Part shown: one piece after another, positions 59,237-64,000 of the stretch | Layout of the letters: each line of letters begins with the position of its first letter | How positions within the stretch are numbered: position 1 is the first letter of the stretch | Assembly: GCA_947464185.1 (NCBI GenBank) | Contig: CANHVY010000019.1 | Location: 1-64,000 of the forward strand | Source of the DNA: Burkholderiales bacterium | Lineage (GTDB): Bacteria; Pseudomonadota; Gammaproteobacteria; Burkholderiales; Burkholderiaceae_C | Length of the DNA: 64,000 nt | Reading direction: 5' to 3' | Notes under the pieces: model-generated | Database searches by the model: none | Seen by the model: only the letters and a program-made list of their open reading frames with translations | What the model was told of the DNA's origin: nothing | Position numbers and translations under genes: made by a program

Positions 59237-59877
59237 AGGCCCCAGGCCTCGCGCATCAGGGCGGCCATCTGCGCCGCCGCCAGCGCGCGGTGGCTGATGC
59301 CGTTCTTCTGTGCCGACGTCATCTCCGCCACGGTGCAGCCGGCAGTGGGGATGTGGAGCAAGGGGTCATAGCCGAACCCGGCGCCGCCACGGGCCTCGGC
59401 CAGCAACTGCCCTTCCCAGCGGCCGAAAGCCACCAGCGGTTCGGGGTCGTTGGCCGAGCGCACGGCCACCAGGGTGCAGACGAAGCGGGCCCGCCGCTGC
59501 GCAGGGGTGGTGAACGCCTGCATCCGCTGCAACAGCAGTTGGTTATTGGCGGCGTCCTGCTGCCTGCGTGTGGCCTCGCGGTCGGCGGTGGCCTCCACCA
59601 TACCCGCGTAGTGCGCCGAGATGACCCCCGGCGCACCGCCCAGCGCTGGAACGCACAGGCCAGAGTCATCGGCGATCGCCGCCTGGCGGCTGGCCGCCGC
59701 TGCGTGTCGCGCCTTGGCCAGGGCGTTCTCCAGAAACGTGGCGTGCGGCTCCTCGGCCTCGGCCACGCCCAACGAGCCCTGCGCCACCAACTCCAGCGGC
59801 AATGCGCCCAGCAGGGCCTGCAGTTCCTGGAGCTTCTTGGCGTTGTTCGAGGCCAGGACGAGGCGCAGCCCCGGCAT
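59233..59877 (-). CDS. rdgB: XTP/dITP diphosphatase RdgB/HAM1
   Basis: 214-residue house-cleaning pyrophosphatase removing dITP, XTP and dITP. LVLASNNAKKLQELQAL at the N-terminus, AIADDSGLCVPALGGAPGV, RARFVCTLVAVRS and GFGYDPLLHI are canonical. ATG 59877 overlaps rph (a GTG at 59880 is possible). Classic rph-rdgB order. Confidence 0.96.
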   Translation of the reverse strand: MPGLRLVLASNNAKKLQELQALLGALPLELVAQGSLGVAEAEEPHATFLENALAKARHAAAASRQAAIADDSGLCVPALGGAPGVISAHYAGMVEATADREATRRQQDAANNQLLLQRMQAFTTPAQRRARFVCTLVAVRSANDPEPLVAFGRWEGQLLAEARGGAGFGYDPLLHIPTAGCTVAEMTSAQKNGISHRALAAAQMAALMREAWGL

Positions 59878-60608
59878 CACGCCACCCCAAGCGCCTGCTT
59901 TTGTGCCCGCACCAGGGTGGCAATGCCCTGCCCGGCCAGGCCCAGCAGGGCGTCCATCTCCGCACGGGTGAAGGGTACGCCCTCGGCCGTGCCCTGCACC
60001 TCGACGAAGCCCCCGCTGCCCGTCATCACGACGTTCATGTCGGTGTCGCAGGCGGAGTCTTCGGTGTATTCCAGGTCGAGCAAGGGCACGCCCTGCACGA
60101 TGCCTACCGACACTGCAGCCACGAAGTCACGGATGGGTGAGGCTTCGAGCTTGCCCTGGGCCAACAGCCAGGTCACCGCGTCGTGCGCTGCAACGAAAGC
60201 GCCGGTGATGGCAGCCGTGCGCGTGCCGCCATCAGCCTGGATCACGTCGCAGTCCAGGTGCAGGGTGCGTTCGCCCAAGGCCGCGAGATCGAAGACGGTG
60301 CGCATGGAGCGGCCGATCAGGCGCTGGATCTCCTGCGTGCGCCCGCTTTGCTTGCCGCGCGCAGCCTCTCGGTCAGAGCGGGTGTGGGTGCTGCGCGGCA
60401 GCATGCCGTATTCCGCCGTCACCCAGCCCTCGCCGCTGCCGCGCTTGTGCGGGGGCACCTTCTCTTCGACGGAGGCCGTGCACAGCACCCGGGTCTGGCC
60501 GAAGCTCACGAGCACCGAGCCCTCGGCGTGCACGGTATGGTGGCGCTCCAGGGTCACGGGGCGCAAATCGGCGGCGCCACGGCCGGCCGTTCGAACAAAA
60601 GAGGACAT
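59877..60608 (-). CDS. rph: Ribonuclease PH
   Basis: 243-residue phosphorolytic 3'-to-5' exoribonuclease that trims tRNA CCA precursors. [40 protein letters not shown] (phosphate and RNA binding) and [19 protein letters not shown] are all present, length normal (238 in E. coli). ATG 60608 is used, the upstream frame being a shadow. Confidence 0.97.
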   Translation of the reverse strand: MSSFVRTAGRGAADLRPVTLERHHTVHAEGSVLVSFGQTRVLCTASVEEKVPPHKRGSGEGWVTAEYGMLPRSTHTRSDREAARGKQSGRTQEIQRLIGRSMRTVFDLAALGERTLHLDCDVIQADGGTRTAAITGAFVAAHDAVTWLLAQGKLEASPIRDFVAAVSVGIVQGVPLLDLEYTEDSACDTDMNVVMTGSGGFVEVQGTAEGVPFTRAEMDALLGLAGQGIATLVRAQKQALGVA

Positions 60609-60654
60609 GCGGGGTTCCAGGAAAGCCCAAGAACAGAGGCCGGCGCGCGGCGCC

Positions 60655-61488
60655 TTAGCGCGGGCGGGGTCCCGGGTCGGGCAAGGTGTTGAACTGTGTG
60701 TCGGGCGAGGCCACCAAAAGAGCCGCAGGAGCGGGCTCCCAGGACACTTGAGGAGAACCAGGCTGGCACAGGCAGCCCAACGCCGTGACGTTGTCGCTCC
60801 CTGAGGCAGCTGCATCCAGCGCGGTCTTCACCAGCGCGGGCACTACGGCGGGCATCTCGCCGTGGTGCAGGTCGTGCAGCAACTCAGCCTCCGCCAGCGG
60901 CCCCCACAGGCCGTCGGAGCACAGCAAGATGCGATCGCCTTCCGCTAGGGACCATGGCCCGCCAGACTCGACCGTGGGCTGGTGCTTGCCACCCAGGCAC
61001 GACACCAACACATGGCCCGGCGCGTTCTTGCCTGGCTTCAGGCGCGCGGCCAGTTCCTCCCGCCGCTCTGCCAGGGAGTGATCCCGCGTGCGCACCACGA
61101 GCTCTCCGCTGCGGCTGAGGTACAAGCGCGAGTCACCGCAGTGGGCCCACCAAAGCAAACCCTTCTGCATCACGCACGCCACCAGGGTGGTGCAGTGGTG
61201 CTCCTTGAGACGCCATTCCTCGGCCTCGGTCGTCAGACGCCGATGCGCCTCTTGAAAAGCCATCTTCAGGAAGGCGCCCGGCATGGGCAGTTCCGGCCGG
61301 GCCTGCCGCAGGAACAGGTCGGACAAGGTTTGCAGAGCCCCCTCGGCGGCACGGTCGCCGTAGGGGTGGCCGCCCATGCCATCGGCCAAAGCCAGCAGCC
61401 AGGACTGACCTGTGGACCAGTGACCCACACGATCCTCGTTGCGACGGCGGTGGCCAATGTCGGTCGCCAGGGCAACTTGGAAGTTCAT
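60655..61488 (-). CDS. PP2C-family protein phosphatase
   Basis: 277-residue Ser/Thr phosphatase. [68 protein letters not shown] and SDNVTAL hold the metal-coordinating aspartates. ATG 61488 starts the conserved domain; a TTG at 61560 would add 24 residues and lies 3 bases after the kinase stop. It should reverse the adjacent kinase's phosphorylations. Confidence 0.9.
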   Translation of the reverse strand: MNFQVALATDIGHRRRNEDRVGHWSTGQSWLLALADGMGGHPYGDRAAEGALQTLSDLFLRQARPELPMPGAFLKMAFQEAHRRLTTEAEEWRLKEHHCTTLVACVMQKGLLWWAHCGDSRLYLSRSGELVVRTRDHSLAERREELAARLKPGKNAPGHVLVSCLGGKHQPTVESGGPWSLAEGDRILLCSDGLWGPLAEAELLHDLHHGEMPAVVPALVKTALDAAASGSDNVTALGCLCQPGSPQVSWEPAPAALLVASPDTQFNTLPDPGPRPR

Positions 61489-61563
61489 GATGGCCACCCG
61501 TTCACACCTACCGCAGGCCGGCGCCAGGGGGCCAGCGCACTCCAGCTCCTCCTCATGCAAGCC

Positions 61564-62532
61564 TCATGATCGTATGGCCTCGGGCAATCCCACGCGCGGC
61601 CCACGACCACGGCTGCTGGTGGCACGCCGGTTCGACAGGCGGCTCGCCTCGCGGCCCAGTTCACGCTGCAGGGCGAACACGCTTTGAGGGCGCTCGCGGG
61701 CGTCCAGGGCCATGCACCACCGCACCACCTCGATCAGGCCGTCGCTGTAGATGTTGCGTTGTCGCTCCAGGTGGCGGTCAAGCTCATCGTCCTCCAGGCG
61801 CCGCGGTACTTCCACGGGTGGCGCGCCTGACATGCAAGCGTAGATGGTGGCGCCGATGGAATAGATGTCGGTCCAGGGGCCCACCGCGTTGTCGCGACGG
61901 TACATCTCGGGCGCGGCAAAGCCGGGCGTGTACATCGGGCGAGTGAACTCCCCCTGCTTGTTCAGCACGTCGCGCGCCGCGCCGAAGTCCAGAAGTACTG
62001 CGCGGTTGTCATTGGTGATGAAGATGTTGGCCGGCTTGATGTCCAGATGCAGCATCTTGTGCTGATGCACCACGCGCAAGCCGCGCAGGATTTCGTCGAA
62101 CAGGCTGCGGATGGTGCTCTCGCGCAGCACCTTCTCGCGTTTCAGATCACGGGCGATGATGATGAATTCCTGGAGCGTGTCGCCTTCCAGGTGGTCCATG
62201 ACCATGTAGACGGTCTCGTGGGCGCGAAAGAAGTTCAGCACCGAGACCACCCCTGGGTGGCTAATCTGGCCCAGCGCCCGTCCCTCTTCAAAAAAGCTCT
62301 TCAAGCCCAACCGGTACAAGGGCAGCTTCTCTGGGGGAACGAAAGGAGCCAGATGCCCATCAGCCCGCTCGGCCAGGGACGCGGGAAGGTACTCCTTGAG
62401 GGCTACATGCCGCTGCTGTTCGTCTTCGGCCAAGTAGACGACGCCAAAGCCGCCTGCCGCAATCTTGCGGATCACCCTATAGCCTCCTACCACGGTGCCG
62501 CTGGGCAGCGGGGCTGGCTTGGGCTTTGTCAT
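61564..62532 (-). CDS. Ser/Thr protein kinase (Hanks type, non-RD)
   Basis: 322-residue cytoplasmic kinase without membrane segment. Glycine loop KIAAGGFGVVYLAED, catalytic Lys in VALKEYLP near 48, catalytic loop HLDIKPANIF near 156 (HLD instead of HRD, i.e. non-RD), DFGAARD near 176, PEMYRRDNAVGPWTDIYSIGA and a closing RERPQSVFAL. It diverges from yicC by 29 bases. Substrates unknown; the phosphatase follows at once. No type VI secretion gene is present. Confidence 0.93.
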   Translation of the reverse strand: MTKPKPAPLPSGTVVGGYRVIRKIAAGGFGVVYLAEDEQQRHVALKEYLPASLAERADGHLAPFVPPEKLPLYRLGLKSFFEEGRALGQISHPGVVSVLNFFRAHETVYMVMDHLEGDTLQEFIIIARDLKREKVLRESTIRSLFDEILRGLRVVHQHKMLHLDIKPANIFITNDNRAVLLDFGAARDVLNKQGEFTRPMYTPGFAAPEMYRRDNAVGPWTDIYSIGATIYACMSGAPPVEVPRRLEDDELDRHLERQRNIYSDGLIEVVRWCMALDARERPQSVFALQRELGREASRLSNRRATSSRGRGPRVGLPEAIRS

Positions 62533-62561
62533 AATTTCCGCTTTGCGGGGATATGCAGCAA

Positions 62562-63479
62562 ATGGCGGTTTATAGCATGACGGGGTATGCCAGCACGCTG
62601 GCCCGCACCCCTGCGCAGACCCCCGAAAAACCCGAAGACGAAGCGGCCCTGTGCGTTGAAATCCGCTCGGTGAACGGGCGCTTTCTGGACCTCGGGTTCA
62701 AGCTGCCGGAGGAACTGCGCGGCAGCGAGCCCGCCCTGAGGGAGATGCTGACGGCCGCCCTCAAGCGCGGCAAGGTGGAGCTTCGCATCCTCACCCGGTC
62801 CACGGCCGAGACCGCCTGGCTCTCACCGCAACCCAGGGCGCTGACCGAGTTGGCCTGGCTGCAGGCCCAGGTGCAGGCGCAGATGCCCCAGGCGCGTGCA
62901 CTGTCCGTGGAGGAAGTGCTGCAATGGTGCAGCCGCGGGCAGACCACCACGGTGACGGACGAGGCCGCCCTGCAGACTGCGCGGCAGTGCCTGAAGGCGC
63001 TGCTGGAGTCCCGAGAGCGTGAAGGCGAGAAGCTGGTGGCCATCCTCACGGACCGCACGCAGCGCTTGCGCGTGCTTGCCGCCCAGGCGGAGCCGCTGGT
63101 GCCCGCCGTCGTGGCGAAACAGCAGGCCCGCTTCCTGCAACGCTGGCAGGAGGCCCTGGCCAGCGCCGACGGTGTCGCTGGGGGCGGCATTCCACCCCAG
63201 GCCCTGCAGGAGCGAGCCCTTCAGGAGGCGGCCACCTACGCCATCCGCATCGACGTGGCTGAAGAACTGTCACGCTTGGGGGCCCACCTGGAGGAGATTG
63301 ACCGCCTGCTGACGCAGGGCGGGGAACTCGGCAAGCGCCTGGATTTCCTGATCCAGGAGTTGCACCGCGAGGCCAACACTCTGGGCTCGAAGTCCGCCGC
63401 GCTGGAATTGACCGGCATCTCGGTGGAGATGAAGGTGCTGATCGAACAGATGCGCGAGCAGGTGCAGAACATTGAGTAG
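62562..63479 (+). CDS. yicC: YicC family endoribonuclease
   Basis: 305 residues. Canonical opening AVYSMTGYAS, EIRSVNGRFLDLGFKLPEEL, and the C-terminal RLDFLIQELHREANTLGSK plus EMKVLIEQMREQVQNIE. YicC degrades small RNA RyhB in E. coli. ATG 62562 is preferred over 62553: GGGGA lies 10 bases before it and homologues start MAVYSMTGYA. gmk, the usual next gene, is absent. Confidence 0.95.
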   Translation: MAVYSMTGYASTLARTPAQTPEKPEDEAALCVEIRSVNGRFLDLGFKLPEELRGSEPALREMLTAALKRGKVELRILTRSTAETAWLSPQPRALTELAWLQAQVQAQMPQARALSVEEVLQWCSRGQTTTVTDEAALQTARQCLKALLESREREGEKLVAILTDRTQRLRVLAAQAEPLVPAVVAKQQARFLQRWQEALASADGVAGGGIPPQALQERALQEAATYAIRIDVAEELSRLGAHLEEIDRLLTQGGELGKRLDFLIQELHREANTLGSKSAALELTGISVEMKVLIEQMREQVQNIE

Positions 63480-63585
63480 CTTTTCAGGGGGTCCCACGGG
63501 GTCCCCGGAAATCAGCTAACCCACTGTCGTGTAAGGATATTTTGTCCCGAGCCGTCCCAGGGCGTAGCAGCCAAGCGCGCGCAAC

Positions 63586-63657
63586 CTGTGGGGTTTATTG
63601 TGGGGTTTTTGGGGTTCGCGCCGCTTCTGAGGCGTTCATCCGATCAAAAACCCCACA
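63586..63657. repeat. Repeated TGTGGGGTTT motifs upstream of integrase
   Basis: CTGTGGGGTTTAT (63586-63598), TGTGGGGTTTTT (63599-63610) and, inverted, AAAAACCCCACA (63646-63657). Two direct and one inverted copy sit just before the integrase start; they could be arm-type integrase sites near attL, or, for the inverted pair, a hairpin. The 200-base yicC-int gap has no gene. Confidence 0.55.
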
Positions 63658-63679
63658 GCCTCACCGGAACCTATGGGAC

Positions 63680-64000
63680 ATGAGCAGACAGCAACGACCG
63701 ATCACTGACCGCGAGATCAAGGCCTGGCTCGCTGCCGGCGCCGTGGACCGCGGCGTTGGCGAAGGCCTGACCTTCGTCGCCAGCACCATCGCAGCGCAGG
63801 CCGGCAAGGCCTCGTGGATCCTTCGCTACCGACTGAACGGGCGATCCAAGGAGAAGGTGCTCGGGCGATACCCCGAGCTCTCTCTCAAGGATGCGCGGGA
63901 GCAGGTACGGCAGGACCGAGCACAGATCGAGCGCGGCATCGACGTCACGGCAGCCAAGCAGGCAGAGAAGACCCTGCAGCTCGAAGTGCCCACCGTCCAG
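63680..64000 (+). CDS. int: P4-type tyrosine recombinase (integrase), N-terminal part
   Basis: 107 codons, open to the edge, of a typical 400-residue integrase. SWILRYRLNGRSKEKVLGRYPELSLKDAREQVRQD is the DUF4102 arm-DNA-binding domain. Expected C-terminal R-H-R-Y catalytic residues lie beyond the window. ATG 63680 has no strong ribosome site. Marks the left end of a genomic island or prophage inserted next to yicC. Confidence 0.9.
   Translation, partial: MSRQQRPITDREIKAWLAAGAVDRGVGEGLTFVASTIAAQAGKASWILRYRLNGRSKEKVLGRYPELSLKDAREQVRQDRAQIERGIDVTAAKQAEKTLQLEVPTVQ

Noticed and set aside
60655..62532. Type VI secretion PpkA/PppA pair
   Set aside because: Kinase has no membrane/VWA domains and no T6SS gene is nearby; the pair belongs to the rph neighbourhood.
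63599..63657. Rho-independent terminator after yicC
   Set aside because: The inverted arms are 35 bases apart without a T-run on the yicC strand; integrase-related sites seem at least as likely.

Overview
The window is high-GC, densely coded chromosomal DNA from a betaproteobacterium, most likely Burkholderiales (Comamonadaceae or a close relative). The inference rests on gene order (Ser/Thr kinase - PP2C - rph - rdgB - hemW, with yicC divergent), the DUF3717/DUF1289 protein, several TRAP and Liv-type transporters, and a lysine/alanine-rich exported protein of a kind common in that order. No rRNA or CRISPR is present; one tRNA-Ser is.

Layout. 1-3.1 kb: ettA (cut by the window edge) and an RhlE-type helicase. 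3.3-11.6 kb: an MFS exporter, a TRAP transporter, a glutamine-synthetase-like ligase, a DUF2783 protein and a flavin monooxygenase, with a divergent MarR regulator; this looks like an uptake and catabolism locus. 11.6-20.7 kb: a beta-CASP metallohydrolase, a Lys/Ala-rich exported protein, a prolyl hydroxylase, yaaA, an SOS-controlled dnaE2, and a MATE exporter. 20.7-23.8 kb: a Cpx-like envelope-stress set (histidine kinase, regulator, Spy/CpxP-like protein). 23.9-35.1 kb: an FAD oxidoreductase and a divergent Liv-type ABC uptake locus that includes an aldo/keto reductase-RidA fusion, a second aldo/keto reductase and a TIGR04076 protein. 35.1-46.1 kb: gamma-glutamyltransferase, a TetR-controlled RND pump, an EamA exporter, an old-yellow-enzyme homologue, nudC and an M20 hydrolase.

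46.1-49.6 kb is the accessory region: an intact VapBC module, an agmatinase, a cysteine-synthase remnant, a HigBA-like module broken in both genes, and an intact MazEF/ChpBS module, each toxin-antitoxin module with its own promoter and inverted repeats. 49.6-63.5 kb returns to core genes: an acyltransferase, tRNA-Ser(CGA) next to serS, ispH-fkpB, radC-smr, and a long overlapping minus-strand series (kinase, phosphatase, rph, rdgB, hemW, a small protein, a MinD-like ATPase, a truncated globin). After yicC, where gmk is normally expected, a P4-type integrase begins and runs off the edge, so a genomic island probably starts there.

Many genes are coupled by 4-base stop/start overlaps, and an unusual number of starts appear to be TTG or GTG. 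No stretch over 300 bases is without a gene except 47871-48248, which holds the cysteine-synthase remnant and the promoter of the broken toxin.
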